From Burkholderiales bacterium (GTDB lineage Bacteria > Pseudomonadota > Gammaproteobacteria > Burkholderiales > Burkholderiaceae): 64,000 bases of DNA. Positions within the stretch are counted from its first letter, which is position 1; each line of letters opens with the position of its first letter. Below are positions 12,045 to 21,793 of the stretch, in pieces. The DNA lies in assembly GCA_026225235.1 (NCBI GenBank), contig JAMFSK010000039.1, forward strand, positions 62,001-126,000, read 5' to 3'. Below the pieces are notes generated by a model. The model searched no databases and was not told where the DNA came from. It saw only the letters and a list, made by a program, of their open reading frames with translations. A program made the translations under genes and the position numbers.

Positions 12045-12277
12045 GAAAGCATGTATGGCAACCCTTGAGCGGGCACCTCGGCCAAGCTGTATCGACACGT
12101 CCCCGCCCTCCATACCAGGCGGCGGCCGGCTCGAGCACCTGTGCGCCATGAAGAAATGCCCGGATTTTTCCCGTACGATGCGCAACAGCGATTCTGCCTG
12201 TGCGTTTCCGGAGGCCCCTGCCTCCCCGCGTTCACCCGTGGCCGCGACGCGCATCGCCTGACAGTGAGAACTTATTC

Positions 12278-13012
12278 ATGACCCTCAATTCGCATGACGC
12301 ACACCGCCTCGGCCTCGAGGAACTGTTCACCAACAATGAGGCGTGGCTGGCGCGCAAGCTGGGCGAAGACCCGGATTTCTTCAGCCGCCTCAAGGACCAG
12401 CAATCACCCGACTACCTGTGGATCGGCTGCTCGGATTCGCGCGTACCGGCGAACCAGATCATCGGCCTGCCGCCAGGCGAGGTCTTCGTCCACCGCAATA
12501 TTGCAAACGTGGTGGTCAACTCCGACCTCAACTGCCTGTCGGTGATCCAGTTCGCTGTCGACCTGCTCAAGGTCAAGCACATCATGGTGGTGGGCCACTA
12601 CGGCTGCTCAGGTGTCGGTGCGGCCGTGTACGGCAAGCGCGTAGGGCTGGCCGACAACTGGCTCCAGCACGTTCACGATGTCTACAACAAGCATTCCGAC
12701 CTGCTCGCCGAGTGGCCGATCGGCGAGGCACGCCATCGCCGCATGGTCGAGCTCAATACGATCGAACAGGCCGCGCACGTCTGTCATACAACGATCGTCG
12801 AAGACGCGTGGGCGCGTGGCCAGTCGCTGACGATTCACGGCTGGGCGTACGGGGTGCATGACGGCCGCCTGCGCGACCTCGGCATGACCGTCGACTCGCC
12901 TGAGGCGCTCGGACCGATCTACAACGCGTGTATCGCCTCGCTGGCACGCGGTGGCACACCGCTCAACTATGTCGCGCCGGAACGCCGGCCTGAAGAACCT
13001 TCGCTCGAATGA
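12278..13012 (+). CDS. can: Beta-class carbonic anhydrase
   Basis: This enzyme interconverts CO2 and bicarbonate. The 244-residue chain has the zinc ligands C51 (in CSDSR, with the D53/R55 dyad), H107 and C110 (in GHYGCSG). The ATG at 12278 gives the usual N terminus; an upstream in-frame ATG adds a non-homologous stretch. In Burkholderia a carbonic anhydrase gene sits within the liu cluster, where bicarbonate feeds methylcrotonyl-CoA carboxylase. Here it directly follows liuR (233 bp gap), in the place where isovaleryl-CoA dehydrogenase would be expected. Confidence 0.95.
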   Translation: MTLNSHDAHRLGLEELFTNNEAWLARKLGEDPDFFSRLKDQQSPDYLWIGCSDSRVPANQIIGLPPGEVFVHRNIANVVVNSDLNCLSVIQFAVDLLKVKHIMVVGHYGCSGVGAAVYGKRVGLADNWLQHVHDVYNKHSDLLAEWPIGEARHRRMVELNTIEQAAHVCHTTIVEDAWARGQSLTIHGWAYGVHDGRLRDLGMTVDSPEALGPIYNACIASLARGGTPLNYVAPERRPEEPSLE

Positions 13013-13025
13013 CGGAGAGACCGGC

Positions 13026-14210
13026 ATGACGGATTCAATCGTAATCGTCGCGGGTGCACGCACGCCGCTTGGCGCCTTCCAGGGCGAACTGTCGACGTTG
13101 AGTGCGCCTGAGCTCGGGTCAATCGCGATTGCCGCGGCGGTCGAGCGTGCCGGACTCGATCCGGCGGCAGTCGGTGAAGTATTGATGGGCTGCGTGCTAC
13201 CAGCAGGTCAGGGGCAGGCGCCCGCCCGACAGGCCGCGTTGGGCGCCGGCCTGTCGCTCGCCACAGGCTGCACGACGGTCAACAAGATGTGCGGTTCGGG
13301 GATGCGCTCGGCGATGTTCGCGCACGACATGCTGCTCGCCGACTCGGCCGATGTGATCGTCGCGGGTGGCATGGAAAGCATGAGCAATGCGCCCTATCTC
13401 TTGCCCAAGGCGCGCGCGGGCATGCGCATGGGCCACGGCCAGGTGCTCGACCATATGTTTCTCGACGGGCTTGAAGACGCGTATGACAAGGGCCGCCTGA
13501 TGGGGACCTTCGCCGAAACCTGCGCCGACGCATACAGCTTCACGCGCGAGGCGCAGGACGCGTTCGCGATCACGTCGCTGCAGCGCGCGAGGACTGCGAA
13601 CGACAGTGGCGCGTTCGACTGGGAGATCGCTCCCGTCACGGTCACGACGCGCCAGGGTGAGACACGCATCGACAAGGACGAGCAGCCGTACAAGGCGCGC
13701 CCCGACAAAATCCCGTCGCTCAAACCCGCTTTTCGAAAGGACGGCACGGTGACCGCCGCGAATTCCTCGTCGATCTCGGACGGCGCGGCTGCGCTCGTGA
13801 TGATGCGCGAATCGACCGCCTCGCGACTCGGCCTTGCGCCGCTGGCGCGGATCGTTGGGCACAGCACGTTCGCGCAGGCGCCGGACCACTTCACGACGGC
13901 ACCGGTCGGTGCGCTCGCGAAGCTTTTCGACAAGACCGGCTGGCGCGCGGGCGATGTGGATCTCTATGAGATCAACGAGGCGTTTGCGGTCGTGACCATG
14001 GCTGCGATGCGCGAGCACGGGTTGTCACACGACAAGGTCAATATCCACGGCGGTGCTTGCGCGCTCGGTCATCCGATCGGCGCATCGGGCGCGCGGATCA
14101 TCGTGACCCTGCTCGGCGCACTGCGTCACCAGGGCGGCCGGCGTGGCGTCGCGAGCCTCTGCATAGGCGGCGGCGAAGCCACGGCAATGGCGCTCGAGAT
14201 CATGAATTGA
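13026..14210 (+). CDS. Acetyl-CoA C-acyltransferase (thiolase)
   Basis: A 394-residue thiolase. The nucleophilic Cys is C89 in VNKMCGSGMRS; INEAFAV and ALGHPIGASGAR supply the catalytic His, and LCIGGGEATA near the C terminus holds the second Cys. The degradative or biosynthetic direction (acetyl-CoA + acetyl-CoA to acetoacetyl-CoA) cannot be read from sequence alone; next to liu genes it would cleave acetoacetyl-CoA produced after HMG-CoA lyase. The ATG at 13026 follows GGAGAG and lies 13 bp after the carbonic anhydrase stop, so the two are probably co-transcribed. Confidence 0.94.
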   Translation: MTDSIVIVAGARTPLGAFQGELSTLSAPELGSIAIAAAVERAGLDPAAVGEVLMGCVLPAGQGQAPARQAALGAGLSLATGCTTVNKMCGSGMRSAMFAHDMLLADSADVIVAGGMESMSNAPYLLPKARAGMRMGHGQVLDHMFLDGLEDAYDKGRLMGTFAETCADAYSFTREAQDAFAITSLQRARTANDSGAFDWEIAPVTVTTRQGETRIDKDEQPYKARPDKIPSLKPAFRKDGTVTAANSSSISDGAAALVMMRESTASRLGLAPLARIVGHSTFAQAPDHFTTAPVGALAKLFDKTGWRAGDVDLYEINEAFAVVTMAAMREHGLSHDKVNIHGGACALGHPIGASGARIIVTLLGALRHQGGRRGVASLCIGGGEATAMALEIMN

Positions 14211-14292
14211 ATTAGGGCGACGGCGGGACGTTCAGACCTTGAGACGTTGCAACGGATGCCGCCCAGAAGAGGCGGCATGGGAAAGGGCAAGC

Positions 14293-14835
14293 ATGAAAGC
14301 TGGGGCAACGAAGGCAGCATCGAATTTCACAGGAGGCGCGTGCCCCTGTGGCGGCTATGCGGCGCCTGACGTCTCACCATCGACGGGGACGGTGGGGCGG
14401 TCGGCAGTGGCGTCGGTAGTGGGGTCGGTCGCACCACCGAGGGCGGCCCCGGCCGCAAAAGCCGCACGCCCGAAGCCCGCGATTGCCTACCCGGACTGCT
14501 GCCGGCGCTTCATCGAAGAAGGCCAGATTCCCACGAATGCCGAACAGTTGATGCGCTCGCGTTACACCGCTTATGTGCTCGAACGCTTTGACTACCTGCG
14601 CGACACGTGGGACCCGGCCACTTGCCCTGCCGATCTCGGCAGCGAGGCAGGGCCGCAATGGCTTGGGCTCGAGGTGCGTACGCACCACCAGGACGATGCC
14701 AGGCACGCGACGGTGGAGTTTGTCGCGCGCTACAAGGTCAATGGACGCGCGCACCGGCTCCATGAGGTCAGCCGGTTCACGCGCGCCGACGATGGGCGCT
14801 GGCGATATGTCGCCGGGACCGTATCCGATTCATGA
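14293..14835 (+). CDS. ychJ: YchJ family (UPF0225) protein with split SEC-C motif
   Basis: A 180-residue protein whose C-terminal two thirds matches YchJ (AEQLMRSRYTAYVLERFDYL, then the beta-rich NTF2-like domain with VEFVARYKVNGRAHRLHEVS). The N-terminal zinc-binding SEC-C-type motif should read CPCG-x(8-9)-CC; here CPCG and the CC pair (PDCCRRFIEEG) are separated by about 45 residues of Ala/Pro/Ser/Val-rich sequence, so an insertion splits the metal motif while keeping all cysteines. The function of YchJ is unknown. The ATG at 14293 is chosen as the first start after the thiolase with a purine-rich upstream stretch. The stop overlaps the next start (ATGA). Confidence 0.85.
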   Translation: MKAGATKAASNFTGGACPCGGYAAPDVSPSTGTVGRSAVASVVGSVAPPRAAPAAKAARPKPAIAYPDCCRRFIEEGQIPTNAEQLMRSRYTAYVLERFDYLRDTWDPATCPADLGSEAGPQWLGLEVRTHHQDDARHATVEFVARYKVNGRAHRLHEVSRFTRADDGRWRYVAGTVSDS

Positions 14836-16160
14836 ACGTGCGAGCCCTCTGCCTGCTGCTGGCCGTGCTTGTTTCGGGCCTCGCCAAAGGGGACGATACG
14901 ACTGACCGGGCCGACACCAGGGCTACCCGCGTGGCCACGGGTCAAACCACGGCTCACGTTCCAGCCACCGGGCCCATCAAGGTCTCGTCGACCCTGAACG
15001 CTGCCGCGACACAAGCGACCTCATCCCCGCTTTCCAGCGTCGCCGCGGCAATGAATGAAACAGTCATCCGGATTCCGGCCGATCCGTCCGGGGCGATCAC
15101 GCTCGAGACCACGGTGTTCAAGCCCGACGGGATCGGCCCGTTCCCTCTCGTAGTCTTCAACCACGGCCGGGACGGGGGCGATCCGCATATCCAGAAACGC
15201 AGCCGCCCCCTCTCGTTCGCCCGCGAATTCGTGCGGCGAGGCTATGAAGTCGCAGTGCCGAACCGCCGCGGCTTCGCCAAGTCTGATGGTGATTATCCCG
15301 ACACAGGCTGCGACATCGCAGCCGATGGTTTGCTGCAGGCACGCGATATCGCCGCAACCGTCGACTTCCTGCGCGCGCGGCCTTCAATCGATGCCTCAAA
15401 GATCCTGGTCGCGGGTATCTCGCACGGCGGCTTCGCGAGCCTCGCCTACGATCGCGCGCCCGCACCGGGTGTGCGCGGTGTGGTGAACTTCGCGGGCGGC
15501 TTGCGCAAGGATGACTGTGCGAATGGGTCCGTGCGATTGACCGAAGCGTTCGCCGACTACGGTGAAGCGGGCACTCGCGGCACGCAGAACGCAGGACAGC
15601 CGGAGATGCCCGGCGCTCTGCCCACGCCGGGCCGCCCGGCACCGACGCTCTGGTTCTACGGCGCGAACGACCGCGTATTCGACGCGGCCCTCGTCACGCG
15701 CTTATATCAGGCCTACACCACCGCAGGGGGCAAAGCGACCCTGGTGCGCTACGGCGACTACAAGAACGATGCCCACGAACTCGTCGGTGATCGGGATGCC
15801 GTGCCCATCTGGTGGCCGGCCACACAGCGTTTTCTCGAGCGCGTCGGCCTGCCGTTTCGCGTGCGCTATCGGGTCGAAGAAGCGAGCCAACTGCGCCCCA
15901 CGCCCTCGCCCAGCGGCTTCGCGGCACTCGATGCCGTCAACGTCGTGCCTTTTCTCGATGACACCGGCCGTGTTGCCTATTTGAGCTTCCTCGGACAGGC
16001 CAAACCGCGCACTTTTGCACTCTCGCGTTCCGGACAGTGGGCTTGGGCAGCCGGAGGAGACGACCCGTTCGCCGAGGCTATCGACAATTGCACACAAAAG
16101 TCGCCAACCCCTTGCAAGCCGTACGCAATCGACGACTACGTCGTTTGGCAACGTCGTTAA
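14832..16160 (+). CDS. Exported alpha/beta hydrolase (dienelactone-hydrolase/prolyl-oligopeptidase type)
   Basis: A 442-residue protein with a short hydrophobic N terminus (MNVRALCLLLAVLVSGLAKG) that looks like a signal peptide, a Thr/Ala-rich linker, and an alpha/beta-hydrolase domain: oxyanion segment FNHGRDGG, nucleophile elbow G-I-S-H-G within LVAGISHGGFASLAY, the Asp region YGANDRVFDAAL and His in NDAHELVGD. The substrate is unknown. A C-terminal extension of about 100 residues (from FRVRYRVEEASQL) includes two Cys pairs. Translational coupling to ychJ is suggested by the 4-base overlap. Confidence 0.82.
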   Translation: MNVRALCLLLAVLVSGLAKGDDTTDRADTRATRVATGQTTAHVPATGPIKVSSTLNAAATQATSSPLSSVAAAMNETVIRIPADPSGAITLETTVFKPDGIGPFPLVVFNHGRDGGDPHIQKRSRPLSFAREFVRRGYEVAVPNRRGFAKSDGDYPDTGCDIAADGLLQARDIAATVDFLRARPSIDASKILVAGISHGGFASLAYDRAPAPGVRGVVNFAGGLRKDDCANGSVRLTEAFADYGEAGTRGTQNAGQPEMPGALPTPGRPAPTLWFYGANDRVFDAALVTRLYQAYTTAGGKATLVRYGDYKNDAHELVGDRDAVPIWWPATQRFLERVGLPFRVRYRVEEASQLRPTPSPSGFAALDAVNVVPFLDDTGRVAYLSFLGQAKPRTFALSRSGQWAWAAGGDDPFAEAIDNCTQKSPTPCKPYAIDDYVVWQRR

Positions 16161-16266
16161 GGGTTTCTCCCGAAAGACCGGGGTTTGCCTGATAATCGGG
16201 CTTCCGAGCAGAGCCTCAGCGTTCTGCCCACCCCTGAATTCCGTATTCTTCGAGAATGATTTAGCG

Positions 16267-17088
16267 ATGAACGCGTCCCCTTCATCCTTGCAGCGGATCA
16301 CCGTCGAACGAAGCTCGACGATCGCGACCGTCACGCTGAGCCGCCCGGCCTTGCGCAATGCGTTCGACGACATCACGATCGTCGAACTCACGGGCGCGTT
16401 CCGCGCGCTGTCCGATGATCCGCAAGTACGCGTCATCGTGCTCGCCGCTCAGGGCCCGGCGTTCTGCGCGGGCGCGGATCTCGGCTACATGCAGCGGATG
16501 GCAGGCTTTTCAGACGCGGAGAATCGCGCTGACGCGATGGGCCTCGCGACAATGCTCAACACGATCTACGCCTGCGCCAAGCCCGTCGTCGCACGCGTGC
16601 AGGGCGACACCTACGCGGGGGGAATGGGCCTGGTTGCCGTGGCGGACATCGCCATCGCGGTCGACAACGCCCAGTTCTGCCTCTCGGAAGCGCGGCTCGG
16701 CCTGTTGCCGGCGACCATTGCACCGTATGTGATTCGTGCGATCGGAGAGCGTGCCGCGCGTCGCTACTTCGTTACCGCAGAGCGCTTCAATACGGCCGAG
16801 GCGCTGCGACTCGGCCTGATTCATCAGGTCTGTACCGCCGAGACGCTCGACGCGACGCTCGGCTCGATCGTTCACGCGATCGCTGCAAACGGGCCGCACG
16901 CGGTCGTCGAATGCAAGCAACTGGTTCGCGAAATCGCGGGCCGTGCGATCGACGAAACCCTGATGCTCGACACGGCCGAGCGCATCGCGCGTGTGCGTGG
17001 CTCGGACGAGGGCAAGGCCGGCATTGCGAGCTTCCTAGGCAAACGCAGCGCGCCCTGGGCTGCAGGAGAACAGGAGACCCGTACCTAA
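16267..17088 (+). CDS. liuC: Enoyl-CoA hydratase, methylglutaconyl-CoA hydratase (LiuC) type
   Basis: A 273-residue crotonase-fold enzyme. The oxyanion-hole segment FCAGADLGYMQRMAGFSDAEN and the SEARLGLLPATIAPYVIRAI segment are characteristic of 3-methylglutaconyl-CoA hydratases (LiuC/AtuE), which hydrate methylglutaconyl-CoA to HMG-CoA in leucine degradation. Its product is the substrate of the HMG-CoA lyase encoded at 22957, while the carboxylase that should make its substrate is not in the window. The ATG at 16267 matches the family start; an upstream in-frame ATG overlaps the previous gene in another frame. Confidence 0.86.
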   Translation: MNASPSSLQRITVERSSTIATVTLSRPALRNAFDDITIVELTGAFRALSDDPQVRVIVLAAQGPAFCAGADLGYMQRMAGFSDAENRADAMGLATMLNTIYACAKPVVARVQGDTYAGGMGLVAVADIAIAVDNAQFCLSEARLGLLPATIAPYVIRAIGERAARRYFVTAERFNTAEALRLGLIHQVCTAETLDATLGSIVHAIAANGPHAVVECKQLVREIAGRAIDETLMLDTAERIARVRGSDEGKAGIASFLGKRSAPWAAGEQETRT

Positions 17089-17110
17089 CCCGTCATCCCT
17101 ATTCTCCGGA

Positions 17111-17134
17111 TCCGCTCGCCCCTCCCCGAGCGGA
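17111..17134 (+). terminator. GC-rich hairpin between liuC and bioA
   Basis: TCCGCTCG (17111-17118) pairs perfectly with CGAGCGGA (17127-17134) around an 8-base loop. There is no T tract after it, so termination is uncertain; it may be a processing or pause hairpin. Confidence 0.35.
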
Positions 17135-17190
17135 CCGCCGATTGACTCCCCGATTGAGCCAGGTCGAAGTCCCCGAACGCCCGGAATGCC

Positions 17191-18549
17191 ATGCAAGGAA
17201 CACGTCACTTGAATCAACGATTGAAACTCTCTCCCGGCACTGACTGGGTCGAACGCAGCAAGCGCGCGGTCTGGCACCCGTGCACGCAGATGAAACATCA
17301 TGAGAGCCTGCCGCTGATCCCGATCGCACGCGGCGCGGGCGCCTGGCTTTACGACACCGACGGCAAGCGCTATCTCGATGCGGTCAGTTCGTGGTGGGTC
17401 AACCTCTTCGGTCATGCGAACCCGCGCATCAACGCGGCGCTCAAGACCCAGCTCGATACGCTCGAACACGTGATGCTCGCCGGCTGCACGCATGAACCCG
17501 CGATCGAACTCGCCGAGCGGCTGTCGGCACTGACCGGTGGTGTGCTCGGCCACGCTTTCTATGGCTCGGACGGTGCGTCGGCGGTCGAGGTCGCGCTGAA
17601 GATGAGCTTTCATTGCTGGCGCAACAGCGGCAAGTCGGACAAGCGCGAGTTTGTCTGCCTCACGGGCAGCTATCACGGCGAGACCATCGGCGCGCTCGGC
17701 GTGACCGACGTCGCCATCTTCCGCGATGCCTACGACCCCCTTCTGCAACGCGCGCATACCGGTCCCGCACCCGATTCGCGTCGTGGCCCCGAGGCGACCG
17801 AGGCAAGCCTCGCCGCAATCGCCGAGCTGTTCGCCACGCGCGGCGCGCACATCGCTGCCCTGATTCTCGAACCGCTGGTGCAATGTGCGGGCGGCATGGT
17901 GATGCATGAGCCCGCATTTCTGGCGGCCGTGCGGCGCCTGTGCGATGCGCACGAGATCCATCTGATCGCCGACGAAATCGCCGTAGGCTGCGGCCGGACC
18001 GGCACCTTCTTCGCGTGCGAACAGGCCGGCATCTGGCCCGACCTGCTGTGTCTGTCCAAAGGTATTACGGGCGGCTACCTACCGCTGTCGGTGGTGCTCT
18101 CGCGCGAGCAGATCTTCGCCGCGTTCTACGACGACGACAGCGCGCGTGCCTTCCTCCATTCGCACTCTTACACGGGCAATCCGCTGGCTTGCCGCGCCGC
18201 GCTCGCGACACTCGACCTGTTCGAGAGCGACGATGTACTCAATGCCAATCGAGTCAAGGCGACGCGGCTGCGTACGGCGCTCGAGCCGCTCGCGAAGCAC
18301 CCGGCCGTGCGCCACATGCGTCAGTGCGGAACGATTTTCGCGTTCGACGCGAAGATCTCTCGGCCCGAATCGGCCAAGACCTTCTCGCGCCGTTTCTTTG
18401 AGACCGCGCTACGCCACGAGATGTTGCTGCGCCCGATCGGTACGACGGTTTACCTCATGCCCCCTTACGTGCTCGACGACTCGGAAATCGACCTGCTCGC
18501 CTGGCGCACCCGCGCAACGTTCGAACATGTGATGGCACTGGACCTGTAG
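17191..18549 (+). CDS. bioA: Adenosylmethionine-8-amino-7-oxononanoate aminotransferase
   Basis: BioA uses S-adenosylmethionine to aminate KAPA to DAPA in biotin synthesis. The 452-residue class III aminotransferase has the diagnostic VWHPCTQMK near the N terminus, SSWWVN, GSDGASAVEVALK, and the PLP lysine in CLSKGITGGYLPL (K290). The start is ambiguous: ATG at 17191 has no good ribosome binding site, whereas TTG at 17209 follows AAGGA at 17195-17199 with a 9-base gap. First gene of the bioA-F-D-B operon. Confidence 0.94.
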   Translation: MQGTRHLNQRLKLSPGTDWVERSKRAVWHPCTQMKHHESLPLIPIARGAGAWLYDTDGKRYLDAVSSWWVNLFGHANPRINAALKTQLDTLEHVMLAGCTHEPAIELAERLSALTGGVLGHAFYGSDGASAVEVALKMSFHCWRNSGKSDKREFVCLTGSYHGETIGALGVTDVAIFRDAYDPLLQRAHTGPAPDSRRGPEATEASLAAIAELFATRGAHIAALILEPLVQCAGGMVMHEPAFLAAVRRLCDAHEIHLIADEIAVGCGRTGTFFACEQAGIWPDLLCLSKGITGGYLPLSVVLSREQIFAAFYDDDSARAFLHSHSYTGNPLACRAALATLDLFESDDVLNANRVKATRLRTALEPLAKHPAVRHMRQCGTIFAFDAKISRPESAKTFSRRFFETALRHEMLLRPIGTTVYLMPPYVLDDSEIDLLAWRTRATFEHVMALDL

Positions 18550-18555
18550 TCGACT

Positions 18556-19905
18556 ATGCAACTGCTGGATGATTTGAATCAGGGCCTCGCGGATCTTGCC
18601 GCGCAGGGATTGACCCGCCGACGCAAAGTGATCGAGCGCGGTTGTGCCGCGCATATGCGCGTCGACGGCCGCGAGATCGTGGGCTTTGCGAGCAACGACT
18701 ATCTGGGGCTCGCCTCGCATCCGGCGCTGGTCGCCGCGATCGCCGAGGGTGCCAGTCAGTTCGGCGCAGGGAGTGGCGGTTCGCACCTACTCGGCGGTCA
18801 CTCCGAGGCACATGCGGTGCTCGAAGACCAGCTCGCGACATTCTGCGGCGGGTTTGTCGACGGCGCCCGCGCGCTGTATTTCTCGACGGGCTACATGGCG
18901 AATCTCGCCGTGATGTCGGCGCTCACCGGTCAGGGTGCGACGATCTATTCGGATCGGCTCAATCACGCGTCTCTGATCGACGGCGCGCGGCTTTCGCGTG
19001 CCGACGTGCGCGTCTATACACACGGCGACGCAGCGGCGCTCGACGCGCTGATCGCGGCCGACACGATTGCTGCCGATGCGGCGGTGGACTCGAGCGCGGC
19101 TCACGCCTCGGCCTTGCATCGCACCGACACCCGGGCCTCGTTCACGGCAAATGCCGCGCGCGCAGCCCACACGCGTGCGTCCGTGAGACTGATTTCGACC
19201 GACAGCGTGTTCAGCATGGATGGGGATGTCGCGCCGCTCAAGGCGCTGCTGACGGTAGCCGAGCGGCGCAAGGCCTGGCTCGTGGTCGATGACGCGCACG
19301 GCTTCGGTGTGCTCGGCGAACAAGGCCGCGGCGCCGTGAACGCCGCGGGTCTGCGCTCATCACATCTGATCTATGTCGGCACGCTCGGCAAAGCTGCTGG
19401 CGTTGCCGGTGCCTTCGTCGTCGCCCATCCCAGCGTGATCGAATGGCTGATCCAGCGCGCCCGAACTTATATCTTCACGACGGCCGCCCCGCCCGCCGTC
19501 GCGCATGCGGTCAGCGCCAGTCTCGCACTGATCGCGAGTGACGAAGGCGAACAGCGACGCGTCCACTTGCGCCATCTGATCGGCCGCACCCGGGAGATTC
19601 TCGCGGACACGCCGTGGCAACGCGTCGATTCGCATACGGCCGTGCAGCCGCTGGTGATCGGCAGCAACGAAGCAACCCTCGCGCTCGCAGCGGCGCTCGA
19701 CCAGGAAGGGCTTTGGGTTCCGGCGATCCGGCCGCCCACTGTGCCGGCGGGCACCTCGCGCTTGCGCGTCTCGCTGTCGGCCGGCCACACCGACGACGAC
19801 CTTGACCGACTCGCGCACGGACTCCGTTCGGCCGCCGCCGGCGCCATGCGCGGCGCGCCAGGCCGCGCCGCCGAGCCAGTCGGGACCGGCGCTTGCGCGG
19901 CCTGA
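18556..19905 (+). CDS. bioF: 8-amino-7-oxononanoate synthase
   Basis: BioF condenses pimeloyl-ACP/CoA with alanine to give KAPA. The 449-residue PLP enzyme has [11 protein letters not shown], the [17 protein letters not shown] loop, [10 protein letters not shown] and the PLP lysine K279 in [10 protein letters not shown]. Most BioF proteins are 380-400 residues; the extra length is mainly an Ala/Asp/Thr/His-rich insertion of about 30 residues before the conserved [11 protein letters not shown] segment (about nucleotides 19054-19185). It lies at the surface between two conserved strands, so activity is probably kept. It starts 6 bp after bioA. Confidence 0.94.
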   Translation: MQLLDDLNQGLADLAAQGLTRRRKVIERGCAAHMRVDGREIVGFASNDYLGLASHPALVAAIAEGASQFGAGSGGSHLLGGHSEAHAVLEDQLATFCGGFVDGARALYFSTGYMANLAVMSALTGQGATIYSDRLNHASLIDGARLSRADVRVYTHGDAAALDALIAADTIAADAAVDSSAAHASALHRTDTRASFTANAARAAHTRASVRLISTDSVFSMDGDVAPLKALLTVAERRKAWLVVDDAHGFGVLGEQGRGAVNAAGLRSSHLIYVGTLGKAAGVAGAFVVAHPSVIEWLIQRARTYIFTTAAPPAVAHAVSASLALIASDEGEQRRVHLRHLIGRTREILADTPWQRVDSHTAVQPLVIGSNEATLALAAALDQEGLWVPAIRPPTVPAGTSRLRVSLSAGHTDDDLDRLAHGLRSAAAGAMRGAPGRAAEPVGTGACAA

Positions 19906-19924
19906 TGCAAGGGGAATACAGATC

Positions 19925-20677
19925 ATGACCATCCATCGCGGTTTATTCGTTACCGGCACCGATACGGAAATCGGCAAGACCTTCGTCAGCGCCGCGCTGT
20001 TGCATGCGCTGCGTGGTTTCGGCATTCGTGCGGCCGCGATGAAACCCATTGCAGCCGGTGCCGAATGGCGCGATGACGCCTGGCACAACGACGATGTCGA
20101 CGCACTGTGCGAAGCGGCCAGCGTCGCGTTGCCGCCCGAAATCATGACGCCCTACCTGTTCCCGACGCCCGCTGCGCCGCATCTGGTCGCGGCTCGCGAG
20201 GGTGCCTCGATCGACATTTCACGAATCGTGGCCTGCCACGAGCAGGCGCAGCAGCAGGCCGAGTTTGTCGTGGTCGAGGGAGTCGGCGGCTTCCGGGTCC
20301 CGCTCGACGACCGTGTCGATACCGCGGACATGGCGGTCGCTCTCGGGCTGCCCGTGGTGCTCGTGGTCGGCATGCGCCTGGGCTGTCTGAGCCATGCCCT
20401 GCTGACTGCCGAGGCGATTGTCGCGCGCGGCCTGACGCTCGCGGGCTGGGTCGCGAACCGGATCGATCCGGCGCTCACACTCGCCGACGAAAATATCGAC
20501 ACGTTGCGCCGCCGCTTTGCGACGCCGGGCCTTGGCGGCGCCGGCGGCCTGCCCTATGCGGTGCCCATGTTGGGCATCGTCCCATTTCTCAAACCGGCGG
20601 ACCCGCGCATTGCGGCCGCCAGTCTCGACGTGGCGCCTCTCCTGGCGCTGTCGGATCGCGAAGGAAAATCTCGATGA
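19925..20677 (+). CDS. bioD: Dethiobiotin synthetase
   Basis: BioD closes the ureido ring of dethiobiotin using ATP and CO2. The 250-residue protein starts [20 protein letters not shown] with the P-loop at residues 11-19, and has [11 protein letters not shown] for the second nucleotide-binding segment and GWVANRIDP near the base pocket. The ATG at 19925 is supported by AAGGGG just upstream; a longer in-frame start lies within bioF. The stop overlaps the bioB ATG. Confidence 0.95.
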   Translation: MTIHRGLFVTGTDTEIGKTFVSAALLHALRGFGIRAAAMKPIAAGAEWRDDAWHNDDVDALCEAASVALPPEIMTPYLFPTPAAPHLVAAREGASIDISRIVACHEQAQQQAEFVVVEGVGGFRVPLDDRVDTADMAVALGLPVVLVVGMRLGCLSHALLTAEAIVARGLTLAGWVANRIDPALTLADENIDTLRRRFATPGLGGAGGLPYAVPMLGIVPFLKPADPRIAAASLDVAPLLALSDREGKSR

Positions 20678-21741
20678 ATTACGAATCCCCCGTCACTACC
20701 TCCGACACAACTCGCGTGGCCCCCGCCGCGCTCGATGCACAGACACAAGGCACGAAGGCCGCACACGACGTCTCTGAAGAATCGTCGAGCGCTACGGTCG
20801 CGCGCTGGACCGTCGCCTCGGTCGCCGCGCTCTACGCGCTGCCGTTCAACGATCTGCTTTTCAAGGCGCAGCAAGTCCACCGCGAGCACTTCGACCCGAA
20901 CCTCGTCCAACTCTCGACGCTGCTTTCGATCAAGACCGGCGGCTGCCCGGAGGACTGTGCATACTGCCCGCAATCGGCCCACTACGACACGGGCGTCGAC
21001 GCCGACAAGCTGATGCCCCTCGACGACGTGCTCGCGGCTGCACGCGAGGCGCAGTCGCATGGCGCGACGCGCTTCTGCATGGGCGCGGCCTGGCGCAGTC
21101 CGAAGGACCATCACCTCGAACAGGTCGCCGAGATGGTGCGCGGTGTCAAATCGCTCGGCCTCGAAACCTGTGTCACGCTCGGCATGCTGCGCTCGGAACA
21201 GGCGCATTCCCTCAAGGATGCCGGCCTCGACTACTACAACCACAACCTCGATACGTCGCCCGAGTTCTATGGGCAGATCATTAGCACGCGGACCTACCAG
21301 GACCGCCTCGACACACTGGACCACGTGCGCGACGCCGGCATCAATGTCTGCTGTGGCGGGATTGTCGGCATGGGTGAGTCGCGCCGCGAGCGCGCGGGCC
21401 TGATCACGCAGCTCGCCAACCTCAACCCCTATCCCGAGTCGGTGCCGATCAACAATCTCGTGCAGGTTGCGGGCACCCCGCTCGCCGGGACCGAACCGAT
21501 CGACCCGTTCGAATTCGTGCGGACCATCGCGGTCGCGCGTATCACGATGCCCAGTGCCATGGTGCGTCTCTCGGCCGGTCGCGAGCAGATGAACGAAGCC
21601 TTGCAGGCGCTGTGTTTTGCGGCGGGGGCGAATTCGATTTTCTACGGAGAAAAGCTGCTGACGACGGGCAATCCACAGGCCGCAGCCGACAAGGCCCTGC
21701 TTGAGCGGCTGGGTATGCGCACGGAAGTCGGGCACGCGTAA
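20674..21741 (+). CDS. bioB: Biotin synthase
   Basis: BioB is the radical-SAM enzyme that inserts sulfur into dethiobiotin. The 355-residue protein has the [4Fe-4S] motif C91-x3-C95-x2-C98 ([10 protein letters not shown]), the downstream [11 protein letters not shown], and the [2Fe-2S] Cys residues around ETCVTLG and [12 protein letters not shown]. An N-terminal extension of about 45 residues rich in Thr/Ala/Ser precedes the conserved domain. The start at 20674 overlaps the bioD stop as ATGA, with AAGGA 9 bases upstream. Last gene of the biotin operon. Confidence 0.96.
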   Translation: MNYESPVTTSDTTRVAPAALDAQTQGTKAAHDVSEESSSATVARWTVASVAALYALPFNDLLFKAQQVHREHFDPNLVQLSTLLSIKTGGCPEDCAYCPQSAHYDTGVDADKLMPLDDVLAAAREAQSHGATRFCMGAAWRSPKDHHLEQVAEMVRGVKSLGLETCVTLGMLRSEQAHSLKDAGLDYYNHNLDTSPEFYGQIISTRTYQDRLDTLDHVRDAGINVCCGGIVGMGESRRERAGLITQLANLNPYPESVPINNLVQVAGTPLAGTEPIDPFEFVRTIAVARITMPSAMVRLSAGREQMNEALQALCFAAGANSIFYGEKLLTTGNPQAAADKALLERLGMRTEVGHA

Positions 21742-21763
21742 CGTAGAGGCAAGGCAGAGGCAA

Positions 21764-21790
21764 GGCGGCCCGTTGCAGGCCGCCGTCTTT
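21764..21790 (+). terminator. Probable terminator after bioB
   Basis: GGCGGCC (21764-21770) pairs with GGCCGCC (21778-21784) around a 7-base loop, followed by GTCTTT. The T run is short. It lies between convergent bioB and the sulfate-binding protein gene. Confidence 0.5.
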
Positions 21791-21793
21791 CGC

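Noticed and set aside
12045-12277. A remnant of isovaleryl-CoA dehydrogenase between liuR and the carbonic anhydrase gene
   Set aside because: None of the frames in the 233-bp gap shows an acyl-CoA dehydrogenase segment, so there is no visible pseudogene.
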